From an uncultured Treponema sp. (lineage in GTDB: Bacteria; Spirochaetota; Spirochaetia; Treponematales; Treponemataceae): a stretch of 47,642 bases of DNA. Below are positions 8,244-17,020 of the stretch, in pieces. Where the stretch lies: the NCBI GenBank assembly GCA_946186185.1, contig CAMHMJ010000025.1, positions 1 to 47,642 of the forward strand, given 5' to 3'. Each line of letters opens with the position of its first letter. Position 1 is the first letter of the stretch. The notes beneath the pieces were generated by a model. That model saw only the letters and a program-made list of their open reading frames with translations. It searched no databases and had not been told where the DNA came from. The position numbers and the translations under genes are program-made.

Positions 8244-10490
8244 TTAGAACCGTTCCGGTTTGCCGGACTTTTTCTTGTAAAGGCCGGCGCTTCCGCTTCG
8301 CTCGGTTGGGGTGTGAACGTTCGGGCGGGCCTGACGGCTTCGGCGGTTTCTTTCGCTTCTGTCTGCGCGGTCTGCTCTGTCACTGCGTTCGCCACGGCCA
8401 TCTCGGTCTCCGCGGTACGAACTTCCGCCTCCAAAGGAGCCTTTTCGTTTTCTGTCAGAAAAATCCCGGAAATCTCCGCGGGAGTCACGGCTTCGGCGGC
8501 TCTTGGAGAAATCGCCGTCCTTTGTATCAATGTGCATGTGCGGAATCCGTGAAGAACCTTTAGACATTTCCAGGGCTTTTTTTGCCGCAGCTTTCGGAAG
8601 GCTTACAAGGGAGAAGGTCTGTGAAATGTCGATGCGGTCAACCTGGCGTCCCGGGATGTGAAGAAGGCGTGAGAAATAGTCGGCAAGGGACCGTGCGTTG
8701 TATCCGTCTTTTTTTCCAAGCTGTACATAGAGTCTCAGCTGGTCTTCTGCGTTTCCGTGGGCCTGGATTTTTCCATAGCGGGACTTGTCCAGCTTTGAAG
8801 AATACATAACCGAAAGAACTGCCGCCAGTACGTCCTGGGAATCGTTGTTCCGGCAAAGCTCCAGAGCCATTTTTTCGAACATTGGAGAAACCTTGATGAG
8901 GTTTGAGTTTGTTGTATCTGCTTCCTTGATTTCTTCAAAGAATTTTTCTTCTGCGTCGGTATCCGTAAGGTTTGTAAGAGCCGGCATTTCGTCCTGTAAG
9001 TTATCCTGCTCATTATTCTGAAGCTCTGTCTGGTCAGCGCTGTTTGTGTTTTCAGAATTGTCTTCCTGTGTTTCTGAACCGGAAAGGTCCCTGGAGGTAA
9101 CAGCTTCGTTTTTTGCTCCCAGAAGAAGCTCTTCGCTGTTTTTAGTTTTCAGCTCGTCATCTTCTTCCTCTTCCGTTTTCTGCAGGTGAAGGGTGTTCAG
9201 ACCAAGCTGGTTTTTGAGTTCAGAGAAAATTCTGGCCTTTTTCTTGTTCAAAACTTCGTCTACGCTAGGAATCTGCTCTTCCTTGAGTTCGCCCTTGCTT
9301 GCTTTTTTGATGGCACGCTGAAGGAAGCCCAGCTTTCTTGTTTCGTTGAGGGCAACAAAGGTTACAGCAGTTCCTGCAGAGCCGGCGCGACCTGTTCGGC
9401 CAATTCGGTGAACGTAGGTTGCGGCGTCAAAAGGAAGTGAATAGTTTACAACATGGCTCAAGCCTGAAATATCGATTCCACGGGCTGCAACATCGGTGGC
9501 AACCAGAATGCGTGTTTTCTTGCTTCGGAAGCGTGAAAGAATTTTTTCTCGCTGAGTCTGAGCGATGTCTCCGTGAAGGGCAGCGGCCTCGTAGCCCTTT
9601 TCGTCCAGTGTTTTGGAAACGAAATCTGCATCGTTTTTGGTCTGGGTAAATACCAGTCCGTAAAAGTCATCTGCAATATCAATAAGGCGTACAAGGGCAT
9701 CGATTTTTTCGCTTTCTTTAAGCACCCAGAATTTCTGGTCGATTAAAAGCGGTTCGTCAAGTACGCCTTCCTCTTCAACAATTTCATAGTCTCCCATGAA
9801 TTCGCCGGCAATTTTCAAAATTTCCGGCGGCATGGTTGCACTGAAAAGAAGAATGCGGGCATTCGGGTTTGCCTGTCTGAAAATGGCTTCAATGTCGTCG
9901 ATAAAGCCCATGTCCAGCATTTCATCGCCTTCGTCAAGAATAAAGTAGTCGATTTTGCTGATGTCCAGGGTTTTTCTTTCAAGGTGATCCTGAATTCGTC
10001 CCGGTGTACCTACAACGATTTCAGTTCCTTTTTTTAGGTCTTTAATCTGGGTAGCGTAAGAAGCGCCGCCGTATAAAACGCAGGAGCGAGGAGATTTTCC
10101 TTCTGTAAAAGACTGCATTTCGTTGCAGGTCTGAATGGCAAGCTCCCGGGTTGGCTCAAGAATAAGTGCCCGTACCTCACCATGAAGATCACGAAGCTTC
10201 TGAATGATTGGAAGACCGAAAGCGGCTGTTTTTCCGGTTCCTGTTCGTGCTTTTGCAATCATGTTTGCTTCGCCGGAAAGAAGGCGAGGAATTGCAAGAG
10301 CCTGAATTGGAGAAGGAGTTTTGAATCCCTTTTTTTCGATTGCCTTTAATGTGAGTTCGTCCAGTCCTAAATCTTCAAAGGAGATTTCACCGTCATCCTG
10401 TGCACCACCTTCTTCCTGAGAAAGTGCGCTGCCCTGGACATCCATCTGTTCCTCAATTGGAACAATTTCGTCATTTTCTGATAAATCCAT
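8244..10490 (-). CDS. deaD: DEAD-box RNA helicase with DbpA-type RNA-binding domain and basic tail
   Basis: This 748-residue protein is of the DeaD/CsdA type and should remodel RNA in ribosome assembly, cold adaptation or decay. Motifs in order are Q-motif, Walker A ARTGTGKT (81-88), PTRELAIQ, TPGR, a motif II reading DEGD rather than DEAD (near 181), SATMP, ATDVAARGIDI and HRIGRTGRAGS. An acidic Glu/Asp/Asn-rich linker leads to a DbpA/CsdA RNA-binding domain (about 583-643). The tail is Arg/Gly/Ser-rich with RADRADRSERNRRSR. Start ATG 10490 has CAGGTA about 7 nt upstream. It has its own promoter and a structured leader of about 150 nt. Gene symbol is by family likeness. Confidence 0.93.
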   Translation of the reverse strand: MDLSENDEIVPIEEQMDVQGSALSQEEGGAQDDGEISFEDLGLDELTLKAIEKKGFKTPSPIQALAIPRLLSGEANMIAKARTGTGKTAAFGLPIIQKLRDLHGEVRALILEPTRELAIQTCNEMQSFTEGKSPRSCVLYGGASYATQIKDLKKGTEIVVGTPGRIQDHLERKTLDISKIDYFILDEGDEMLDMGFIDDIEAIFRQANPNARILLFSATMPPEILKIAGEFMGDYEIVEEEGVLDEPLLIDQKFWVLKESEKIDALVRLIDIADDFYGLVFTQTKNDADFVSKTLDEKGYEAAALHGDIAQTQREKILSRFRSKKTRILVATDVAARGIDISGLSHVVNYSLPFDAATYVHRIGRTGRAGSAGTAVTFVALNETRKLGFLQRAIKKASKGELKEEQIPSVDEVLNKKKARIFSELKNQLGLNTLHLQKTEEEEDDELKTKNSEELLLGAKNEAVTSRDLSGSETQEDNSENTNSADQTELQNNEQDNLQDEMPALTNLTDTDAEEKFFEEIKEADTTNSNLIKVSPMFEKMALELCRNNDSQDVLAAVLSVMYSSKLDKSRYGKIQAHGNAEDQLRLYVQLGKKDGYNARSLADYFSRLLHIPGRQVDRIDISQTFSLVSLPKAAAKKALEMSKGSSRIPHMHIDTKDGDFSKSRRSRDSRGDFRDFSDRKRKGSFGGGSSYRGDRDGRGERSDRADRADRSERNRRSRQARPNVHTPTERSGSAGLYKKKSGKPERF

Positions 10491-10582
10491 AAAATACCTG
10501 ATACCTTTTCACGATTTATAAACCGCTTAGACTATAGTGCCAGATATGTCCGGATTTACGTTTCGTGAAGATAAAATAACTT

Positions 10583-10599
10583 TGCGGGTTAATTCCGCA
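10583..10599 (-). promoter_or_regulatory. hairpin in the deaD leader
   Basis: TGCGG pairs with CCGCA around AATTAAC within the predicted 5' leader (about 10491-10641) of the helicase gene. Long structured leaders are known for cold-shock helicase mRNAs such as csdA. A regulatory role here is inference. Confidence 0.35.
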
Positions 10600-10629
10600 G
10601 TCAGAGGGAATGCTTAAGCTTAGCATAAT

Positions 10630-10646
10630 AAACTCTAACGGAGTTT
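10630..10646. promoter_or_regulatory. palindrome AAACTC-TAACG-GAGTTT at the deaD start site
   Basis: A 6-bp inverted repeat with loop TAACG abuts the -10 box of the helicase promoter and overlaps the expected transcription start. It could be an operator or part of the 5' end of the RNA. Its loop resembles the TACCG/TACAG loops at 2447-2627. Confidence 0.4.
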
Positions 10647-10675
10647 AATATAATAGAAAATAAATGAATATTCAA
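10647..10675 (-). promoter_or_regulatory. deaD promoter (TTGAAT-N17-TATATT)
   Basis: Reading the minus strand, TTGAAT (10670-10675) and TATATT (10647-10652) are separated by exactly 17 nt. Transcription would begin near 10640, giving a leader of about 150 nt to ATG 10490. The box spacing and sequence fit a housekeeping sigma-70-type promoter. Confidence 0.65.
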
Positions 10676-10705
10676 GCAAAGGTTGGAATATTTCGCAATA
10701 AGTCT

Positions 10706-10736
10706 AACGGTATTCCGCAATACGAATACCGTTTTT
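10706..10736. terminator. hairpin with T-run in the 290-bp gap before deaD
   Basis: AACGGTATTC pairs with GAATACCGTT (10706-10733) around CGCAATAC, followed on the plus strand by a T5 run. Both neighbours are on the minus strand, where the run after the stem is poor, so efficiency as a terminator for the 515-aa gene is uncertain. The rest of 10491-10781 holds the deaD promoter and leader and no gene. Confidence 0.45.
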
Positions 10737-10781
10737 GGGTTGAATGCCAGTGATTTAGCGTTAAAAGAACCGTTCTCGTAA

Positions 10782-12329
10782 TTAGTCGTCGTCTTCCATC
10801 TTTGTAAGACTTTCTTTTACAAGAGTTGAGAAAAGGTAGATTTTCTTGTAAAGGTCAATGTTCATGTCCTTTAACGGAGTTTCAGCGTATTTTTCAAGTT
10901 CTTTCCAGTTGCCGATGAGCATTGGCTTCTGTTTTGCATAATCTTCAACCAGAGATTTGATGATTTTTCCCATGGTGATAAGGTTTCGCGTGCTGACAAC
11001 TATGAACTTGTAGGCCGCTTCGTTTGCGTCGTTTACCAGTCGGTTCACAATATTTTTTGAACTTGAGTCACGGTCTGTTTTTGGAAGAAGGGTTTTGATT
11101 TTAATTCCGATTGGTCCGTCTTCTGCCAGCTCTGAATCAAACTGAATAATCTGGTCTGATGTCTGTAAAAGCGAGTTGTATGCGTCAGAGAAAGAAGAAG
11201 AAAGAGGCTGAGTTTCCCACTGACCCCGGACTAAAACAAGGTCGTAGTATTCCCGGATATCTTTTTTGAAGATTTCGATGAGGAAGGTTTTGAGATAGCC
11301 CATTGCTTCAACATTGTTAAAGGTGTCCAGACGCTTGTGCTTTAATGTTGTATTCCAGTTTTCGCTGTAATTTCTGAGCATTGTAACTTCAATGTTCGGG
11401 AAAAGCTGAGAGCAGATGTCTCCGGTTTTGTTTGCCTTTTCCTGAGCGATAAGCTGGTTTATCATTTTTTCAGCGTCACCCTTGATTTTGTCCAGATGAG
11501 GCTCAATGATGTTCGGCGTTGTATCGTTTATTTCAACAGTTGCAGACGGATCTGAACCGATGAGCTTTATCATCATTTCAAGGCTTCCGGAAGCTTTAAG
11601 GCTCTGTATTCTCTGAACTACCTTTTTCCAGTTCTGAAGGGTAACTGGTTCTACGCCCTTGTAGGCACGAAGAAGCTTAATGCAGTTTGTCCAGTCAATA
11701 TCCAGAGGTAGAGTCCATGCGGCTGTCATGAAGTCCTTGAGTTCTCCAAGAATGTATTCTGCGTTGATTTTTTCAAAGTTCGGAACTGTACCAAAATCAG
11801 CTTCCCGCATTCCCTTGTTGAATTTTTTGAGGAAGAAATAGAAGTCGAAGGTACAGAAGTCCTTCATGCACATAAGCTGCTTGTAGAGTCCGTCGATTTC
11901 CGTGATTTTTTCCAGGGTAAAAAAGTCTGAGTATTTACTGATTCTTTCCTGTGCCTGAGCCTGAAGATTTGCGATTGGAATTTCCTTGCTGAGCTTTAAC
12001 AGGTTTTGTTCGCTGAGGGATTCTTCGATGTCTCTGATTTCTTCTGAGGTAAGGAAGTCTATGGAAAGGCGCTTTAGGACATTCGGATTTGCAACACTCT
12101 GGAACATTGTCTGGGCAGGATAAATCACCTTGTAAATTTCATACATGAATTTTGCCAGGGTAGGCAGAGCTTCATTTCCCTGAAATTTATAGAACTTATT
12201 ATAGCGGGATTTTGAAAGTCTTTTTGCAATGTTTTTGAGCTGTCGTCTTTTTTCTGCATCGGCATCATTTTTGCCAAAAATTGAATCGATGATGCTCTGG
12301 AGAAATCCGTTTGAGTTACCTTTCTTCAT
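10782..12329 (-). CDS. conserved spirochaete-type protein of unknown function
   Basis: This 515-residue protein lacks a signal peptide and membrane helices. It is rich in Lys, Glu, Ile and Leu and probably mostly helical (for example ISKYSDFFTLEKITEIDGLY, DAYNSLLQTSDQIIQFDSEL). I recall similar uncharacterised treponemal proteins, possibly the DUF5312 family, but cannot confirm it. It has no motif suggesting an enzyme. It is transcribed from a strong promoter whose -10 lies 6 nt before the ATG with no Shine-Dalgarno, so the message is probably leaderless. It is followed by the deaD gene on the same strand, which has its own promoter, and is divergent from the envelope operon at 12444. Confidence 0.8.
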   Translation of the reverse strand: MKKGNSNGFLQSIIDSIFGKNDADAEKRRQLKNIAKRLSKSRYNKFYKFQGNEALPTLAKFMYEIYKVIYPAQTMFQSVANPNVLKRLSIDFLTSEEIRDIEESLSEQNLLKLSKEIPIANLQAQAQERISKYSDFFTLEKITEIDGLYKQLMCMKDFCTFDFYFFLKKFNKGMREADFGTVPNFEKINAEYILGELKDFMTAAWTLPLDIDWTNCIKLLRAYKGVEPVTLQNWKKVVQRIQSLKASGSLEMMIKLIGSDPSATVEINDTTPNIIEPHLDKIKGDAEKMINQLIAQEKANKTGDICSQLFPNIEVTMLRNYSENWNTTLKHKRLDTFNNVEAMGYLKTFLIEIFKKDIREYYDLVLVRGQWETQPLSSSFSDAYNSLLQTSDQIIQFDSELAEDGPIGIKIKTLLPKTDRDSSSKNIVNRLVNDANEAAYKFIVVSTRNLITMGKIIKSLVEDYAKQKPMLIGNWKELEKYAETPLKDMNIDLYKKIYLFSTLVKESLTKMEDDD

Positions 12330-12335
12330 ATTGTA

Positions 12336-12364
12336 AATATAAATAATTCAGGGCTTTGTGTCAA
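12336..12364 (-). promoter_or_regulatory. promoter of the 515-aa gene (TTGACA-N17-TATATT)
   Basis: On the minus strand a consensus TTGACA (12359-12364) and TATATT (12336-12341) are separated by 17 nt. The -10 ends only 6 nt before the ATG at 12329, so initiation is predicted at the start codon. This is the clearest leaderless-type promoter in the window because both boxes are strong. Confidence 0.7.
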
Positions 12365-12401
12365 ATGTAGTCCTTATATAGAAATAAAAAAATATATGCA
12401 T

Positions 12402-12407
12402 TATAAT
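12402..12407 (+). promoter_or_regulatory. -10 box for the outer-membrane protein operon
   Basis: TATAAT lies 36 nt before ATG 12444, giving a short leader that includes the TGGAG ribosome site. No convincing -35 is seen at the right distance (TAGAAA at 12379-12384). Confidence 0.4.
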
Positions 12408-12443
12408 ATTATGTTAACGAATAAAACTTTTATGGAGTTTATT

Positions 12444-13493
12444 ATGAAACGAATTATTTTGGCTTCTGTGGCTTTCTTGTCGGCGGCTTTGGTTTTTGCT
12501 TACAACCCGCCGGTAGGCTCTCAGAATTTGTTCAATCTTTCCAGTCCGACAATACTCACTTCGGCAACTTCAAGTGCCGGAGGTGGAATATTCATGCCGG
12601 GAGCAGAGTCTATCTCATTAAATCCTGCATTAACTGCCCTTGAACAGCGAACTCAGCTGGATGTTGGCTTTACAGCCCTCATCTCTACAAACAGCGATGA
12701 GTCCGGCGGAGCAGCCGTTCAGAGCGGAATCTTGATTCCGACAAAAGCTTTTGTTTCAAGCGGAATTTTGAATGGAGTTTTCTGTTCTGCAGAATGCATG
12801 GATGTTGCAAATACCTTTAACATGCGTGCCGGAATCGCAAAGGAAATTACTGACCGTCTGAGTCTTGGTTTGAGCATGAACGGCGGTATTTTCTGGGGCG
12901 CAGATTCTGACTGGGCTCTTGGTGCTGATTTTGGACTTTTGTACAGACTCGGCGACCTTGGATTTATGAAGGATTTCCGAATCGGTTTTGCTGAAATGAA
13001 CCTTGGTAAGTACTACACAAACTCTCTTCCTGGCTTGAATGATTCTTCTTCAACAGATGACTTCCCGGGAATCGTTACTACAAGAATTGGTGTGGCTTCC
13101 CTTCTTTTCAGTACAGAACAGTTTAAGGGCGGTTTCTCTTTTGACCTGACTGCACCTACCTTCAAGGATGTAATTTTTGACATCGGCCTTCAGTTCTGCT
13201 TAAAGGATCTGGTATATCTTACAGTGGCAGAAAAAATCGACGTTGTTGAAGCAAGTCAGGGACATGCGGACCTGATTCCTTCAATCGGCTTGATTTTCAA
13301 GGTTAATCTTAATGCAAAGAACAACGACTACCTAAAGAGTCACAGCTGGGATTCAAGTGAAATGCTTGCCGGTCTTGCATGGCAGCAGAAATATGGCGAG
13401 ATTCAGGCAGTTTCAGGCGGGGCAAGAATTTATCTTGGTCAGAAGGACGTAAATCCTCCTGTAATTCAGCTCTGGGTAGATGACAAGGAATAG
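12444..13493 (+). CDS. probable outer-membrane beta-barrel protein (PorV/UPF0164-like)
   Basis: This 349-residue protein starts with a cleavable signal peptide (MKRIILASVAFLSAALVFA). The mature start has a Gly/Ser-rich stretch resembling FadL/PorV-type proteins (TSSAGGGIFMPGAESISLNP). The rest alternates polar and hydrophobic residues typical of beta strands. Such proteins sit in the outer membrane, and treponemes carry a related UPF0164 set; membership here is my recollection, not shown. ATG 12444 has TGGAG 6 nt upstream, whereas in-frame upstream ATGs lack a signal peptide start. The next gene begins 10 nt after its stop, so the two form an operon. Confidence 0.72.
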   Translation: MKRIILASVAFLSAALVFAYNPPVGSQNLFNLSSPTILTSATSSAGGGIFMPGAESISLNPALTALEQRTQLDVGFTALISTNSDESGGAAVQSGILIPTKAFVSSGILNGVFCSAECMDVANTFNMRAGIAKEITDRLSLGLSMNGGIFWGADSDWALGADFGLLYRLGDLGFMKDFRIGFAEMNLGKYYTNSLPGLNDSSSTDDFPGIVTTRIGVASLLFSTEQFKGGFSFDLTAPTFKDVIFDIGLQFCLKDLVYLTVAEKIDVVEASQGHADLIPSIGLIFKVNLNAKNNDYLKSHSWDSSEMLAGLAWQQKYGEIQAVSGGARIYLGQKDVNPPVIQLWVDDKE

Positions 13494-13503
13494 GAGACTA
13501 GTG

Positions 13504-16500
13504 ATGAAGAAAACATTTTTAGCAAAAGCAGCATTTTTTGCACTTCTTTCAGTTCCTGCACTTCTTTCAGCAGAAAAAAAAGAACGGTATTTTTCTCCGA
13601 ACAACGACGGTGTTCAGGATGAATTTGTAATTCCTTTGAAAATTTCAGACAGAAGATACATTACTTCCTGGAGCCTTTCAATCGAAGACGAAGGCGGAAA
13701 GGTAATCCGTACAATCGGAAACAAGGTTGCACTTCCAAGCCGACTTACCTTCAAGCAGTTTTTTAAGCAGCTTGTTTCGGTAAAAACCGGAGTTTCAATT
13801 CCGGCAAGCGTTTCCTGGAACGGTGCAATGGACAATGGTGAAACCGCTCCAGACGGAAAATATTTCTACTATCTTACAGCTACTGACGACAACGGAAACA
13901 AGGGTGTTACAGAAAAATATCCTGTTGTAGTTGATACAGTTGCTCCGTTCATCGTGGTTTCACAGCCTTCTGACAAAATTTTTGGTGAAGGTGCAAAGGC
14001 TGAACTCAGCCTTAAGCAGACTGGTTCCCGTGAAGACAACTGGACCGGACGTTTCCGCAATGCTTCCGGCGAAGTTGTACGCACATTCAACTGGAAGGAT
14101 TCTGAACCGGCAAACTTCAAATGGAACGGTTCCGATGAAGAGGGACGCTTTGTTCCGGACGGAGTTTACTCCTATGAAGTAAGCGCAACTGACCGGGCAG
14201 GTAACGTTTCTGAGCCTGCCAGCGTTTCTAACATCATCTATTCGGCTGAAAAACCAGCTACAAACATTGTTCTTGTAAGCTCAAAATATTTTTCACCTAA
14301 GACTGAATCAAAGAACAGTTCTGTAAAATTTGATGTAACAATTCCTGTTCCTGAGGCTTCAAGCGGAAACAAGCTTACTGCCTGGGCTGTAAAAATTACA
14401 GACAGAAACGGAAAGGTTTACAAGACTTTGGATCAGAAAAACAGCGGCGAAGTTCCTCCGGCTTCAATCGTATTTGACGGTACGGGAGATGACGGAAAAC
14501 TTATTCCTCAGGGAATTTACACCGCAGTAGTTTCTGCAGCATATTTGAACGGTTACGAACCGGCTGTAATCAAATCACCTGAAATCATTCTTGATACGAC
14601 AAAGCCTTCTGCACAGATTTCTGTTTCAGACAAAATCTTCGGTGCAGGTTCAAAGACTCACGTAAAGATTTCAATGCTTATGGATTCAACAGGAAAATTT
14701 GCTTCAATTCCGACCTGGAAAGGAAAGATTTTCGATGCTGCAAATCCTGAATTCGTTGTAAAAGAGTACGACTTTGGTGAATTCCCGCCGGAATCAATTG
14801 AATGGAACGGTTTTGCTTCTAACGGAAAGCTTTCTCCGGATGCAAAATACCGCTTTGAACTCAAGGCAACTGACCTTGCAGGAAACACCGGTGTTATCAC
14901 AAGTGCTGATACCTTCGAGCTCAGTACAAAGGACGTAAAGATTCTTCTTTCAGCCAGCGATGCAGCTTTCAGCCCGAACGGAAACAAGGTTAAGGATTCC
15001 CTTACTTTCTCTCCTGTTTTGAAGGATGCTGACGGAATTGCAAGTTATGTATTCAAAATCGTAGATGCAAAGGGAACTGCCGTAAAAACTGTAAAGGATT
15101 CTTCTAAGCTTCCTGCCAGCTTTACCTGGGACGGTAAGGACGAAAGCGGAATTATCTGCCCGGACGGAACTTATTCTGCATCTCTTGAAATTGCTTCTAC
15201 AAACGGTTCTTCTGCAACTGTTTCAACTCCTGCCTTTGTTCTTGATACTGCTGCTCCAAAGCTTGAAGCACAGGCTCCATGGACTGCATTCAGCCCGGAC
15301 GGAGACGGAGTTCAGGATACAATCCCTGTAACAATTACAAACAGCACAAAAGAAGCTCTGTGGAAGGCTGAAGTTTTGAACGATTCCGGCAAGGTTGTAA
15401 AAACTTATACCTGGCAGAACAACATCCGCACAAACGGAAAAGATATGTTTGAATGGGACGGTTCTGATTCAAGCGGAAACCGTGCTGCAGACGGAAATTA
15501 TTCTATCGTTCTTTCATCTGAGGATGAGGCAGGAAACTCTTTCAGCACAAAGATTTCAGGACTTACACTGGACAGCCGCGAAACAAAGGCTTATGTAACT
15601 GCTGAAAACGAAGGAATTTCTCCAAACGGCGACAAGGTTCTTGATACTCAGAAGTTTGATATCCGCACAACAGTTTCAGACGGAATCCTTTCATGGAACT
15701 TTGACATCCGAAGTACAAACGGCGCTTCTATCCGCGGCTGGTCAGACAAGGACAGCGCAAACCTTCCTGCAAGCATTACATGGGACGGTTTGACTTCTGA
15801 AGGAAAGCCTGCTGAAGGAACTTATACTGGAACTTTGAACATCGTTTACAAGAAGGGTAACAAGGTAACTTCAACTTCTTCACCGTTTATCTGTACTGCA
15901 ACTGCTCCACAGCTTTCTGTAAAGACTGCTCCTGAATATTTCAGCCCGGATAACGATGGTACAGACGATGACCTCTTTATCAAGCTCAGCGGAAAATCAA
16001 TGGCTCAGTTCAAAAACTGGTCTTTCGTAATCTCTGATCCTAACGGAAAGCCGTTCTGGCAGACAAAGGGAACTTCTTCTATTACTGACCGAATCATGTG
16101 GGACGGTCTTTCAAATATCCAGAAGGATTCAAGCGGAAAGGCTGAACGAGTTCAGTCTGCTATGGATTACCCGTACACCTTTACTGTTACTGATACACTT
16201 GGTATGACAAGCACTTTGAAGGGTGTTATCCCGATCGATGTTCTTGTTATCGTAGACGGTCCTTACCTGAAGATGGCAGTTCCTTCTATTATCTTCCGTT
16301 CTGATAACGCAGACTTTAAGACAACAAATGAAATCAAGAACGGTTTGAAACCTGAACAGGCTGCAAACAACGAAAAGGTTCTTAAGCGTATCGCTGAAAT
16401 CCTTAATAAGTTCAAGGAGTACAAGGTTACTGTTGTAGGACACGCTAACCGTGTAACAGACAACGAAGCCGAAGAGACTGAAGACAATCCAAAACTTTGG

Positions 16501-16686
16501 GGACCAGCACTTATTCCACTTTCCGGAAAGCGTGCTGAGTTCGTAAAAGACTACCTTGTAAAGAAAGGTGTAAGCGCAAGCCGCCTTTCTACAGAAGGTA
16601 AGGGTGGTACAGAACTTGTTGTTGATTACAAAGACAAAGACAACAACTGGAAAAACCGCCGGGTTGAATTTATTCTTGAAAAATAA
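13504..16686 (+). CDS. large periplasmic FlgD-Ig repeat protein with C-terminal OmpA domain
   Basis: This 1060-residue exported protein (signal MKKTFLAKAAFFALLSVPALLSA) is built from repeated FlgD-type Ig modules. Each is marked by SPN(N/G)DGVQDEF-like calcium-loop motifs and W(D/N)G...PDGxYxYxxxAxDxxGN segments. Examples start near residues 28, 490, 600, 705 and 815. The last 100 residues (from about 963) form an OmpA-like peptidoglycan-binding domain (VTVVGHANR, LSGKRAEFVKDYLVKKGV, RRVEFILEK). It probably tethers an extended rod to the cell wall. ATG 13504 has AGGAG 7 nt upstream. It is co-transcribed with the barrel gene before it and ends at a strong terminator. Confidence 0.88.
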   Translation: MKKTFLAKAAFFALLSVPALLSAEKKERYFSPNNDGVQDEFVIPLKISDRRYITSWSLSIEDEGGKVIRTIGNKVALPSRLTFKQFFKQLVSVKTGVSIPASVSWNGAMDNGETAPDGKYFYYLTATDDNGNKGVTEKYPVVVDTVAPFIVVSQPSDKIFGEGAKAELSLKQTGSREDNWTGRFRNASGEVVRTFNWKDSEPANFKWNGSDEEGRFVPDGVYSYEVSATDRAGNVSEPASVSNIIYSAEKPATNIVLVSSKYFSPKTESKNSSVKFDVTIPVPEASSGNKLTAWAVKITDRNGKVYKTLDQKNSGEVPPASIVFDGTGDDGKLIPQGIYTAVVSAAYLNGYEPAVIKSPEIILDTTKPSAQISVSDKIFGAGSKTHVKISMLMDSTGKFASIPTWKGKIFDAANPEFVVKEYDFGEFPPESIEWNGFASNGKLSPDAKYRFELKATDLAGNTGVITSADTFELSTKDVKILLSASDAAFSPNGNKVKDSLTFSPVLKDADGIASYVFKIVDAKGTAVKTVKDSSKLPASFTWDGKDESGIICPDGTYSASLEIASTNGSSATVSTPAFVLDTAAPKLEAQAPWTAFSPDGDGVQDTIPVTITNSTKEALWKAEVLNDSGKVVKTYTWQNNIRTNGKDMFEWDGSDSSGNRAADGNYSIVLSSEDEAGNSFSTKISGLTLDSRETKAYVTAENEGISPNGDKVLDTQKFDIRTTVSDGILSWNFDIRSTNGASIRGWSDKDSANLPASITWDGLTSEGKPAEGTYTGTLNIVYKKGNKVTSTSSPFICTATAPQLSVKTAPEYFSPDNDGTDDDLFIKLSGKSMAQFKNWSFVISDPNGKPFWQTKGTSSITDRIMWDGLSNIQKDSSGKAERVQSAMDYPYTFTVTDTLGMTSTLKGVIPIDVLVIVDGPYLKMAVPSIIFRSDNADFKTTNEIKNGLKPEQAANNEKVLKRIAEILNKFKEYKVTVVGHANRVTDNEAEETEDNPKLWGPALIPLSGKRAEFVKDYLVKKGVSASRLSTEGKGGTELVVDYKDKDNNWKNRRVEFILEK

Positions 16687-16768
16687 TATTTAAGCCGGAT
16701 GCCGGGGTTTGTTGCGCTGTTTTTCATTAAACAGCCCTGCCGCGGCCCCCGACCCTGTTAATGAAAAA

Positions 16769-16811
16769 CCCGAAAAATGCTTCGATTTTGAACATTTTTC
16801 GGGCTTTTTTT
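16769..16811 (+). terminator. terminator of the envelope operon
   Basis: CCCGAAAAATG pairs with CATTTTTCGGG (11 bp) and is followed by seven T residues. A second inverted repeat just upstream (TTTTTCATTAAACAG with CTGTTAATGAAAAA, about 16715-16768) may add a larger fold. Confidence 0.9.
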
Positions 16812-16831
16812 GAATATTTTATATTTAGCTA

Positions 16832-16860
16832 TTGACCATTTTTTTTAAAAGTAGTATATT
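16832..16860 (+). promoter_or_regulatory. promoter of tRNA-Asn (TTGACC-N17-TATATT)
   Basis: TTGACC at 16832-16837 and TATATT at 16855-16860 are separated by 17 nt. Transcription should begin near 16867, about 17 nt before the mature tRNA. Confidence 0.75.
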
Positions 16861-16883
16861 ATCTTCATGTTCGCAAGAACAAT

Positions 16884-16956
16884 GGTTGCTTAGCTCAGCT
16901 GGTAGAGCAATGGACTGTTAATCCATGTGTCGCAGGTTCAAAACCTGCAGCAGCCG
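16884..16956 (+). tRNA. tRNA-Asn (anticodon GTT)
   Basis: The acceptor stem GGTTGCT/AGCAGCC, D-arm (GCTC...GAGC), anticodon loop CTGTTAA, and T-arm GCAGG-TTCAAAA-CCTGC give a complete cloverleaf of 73 nt with discriminator G. The anticodon GTT reads Asn codons. No CCA is encoded, so the tail must be added enzymatically. It has its own promoter and a terminator directly after. Confidence 0.95.
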
Positions 16957-16988
16957 AAAAGGTCTTCCTTATTGGAAGACCTTTTTTT
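16957..16988 (+). terminator. terminator of tRNA-Asn
   Basis: GGTCTTCC pairs with GGAAGACC, flanked by AAAA/TTTT, and is followed by a run of seven T residues immediately after the tRNA. Confidence 0.9.
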
Positions 16989-17020
16989 GTTTAACATAAA
17001 GTAATTCTTTGAAAAATAAA

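Noticed and set aside
8072..8563. 163-codon plus-strand frame across the palindromic element and the deaD 3' end
   Set aside because: It reads the inverted-repeat element and the Arg-rich tail of deaD in antisense; Arg/Cys/Gly composition is an artefact.
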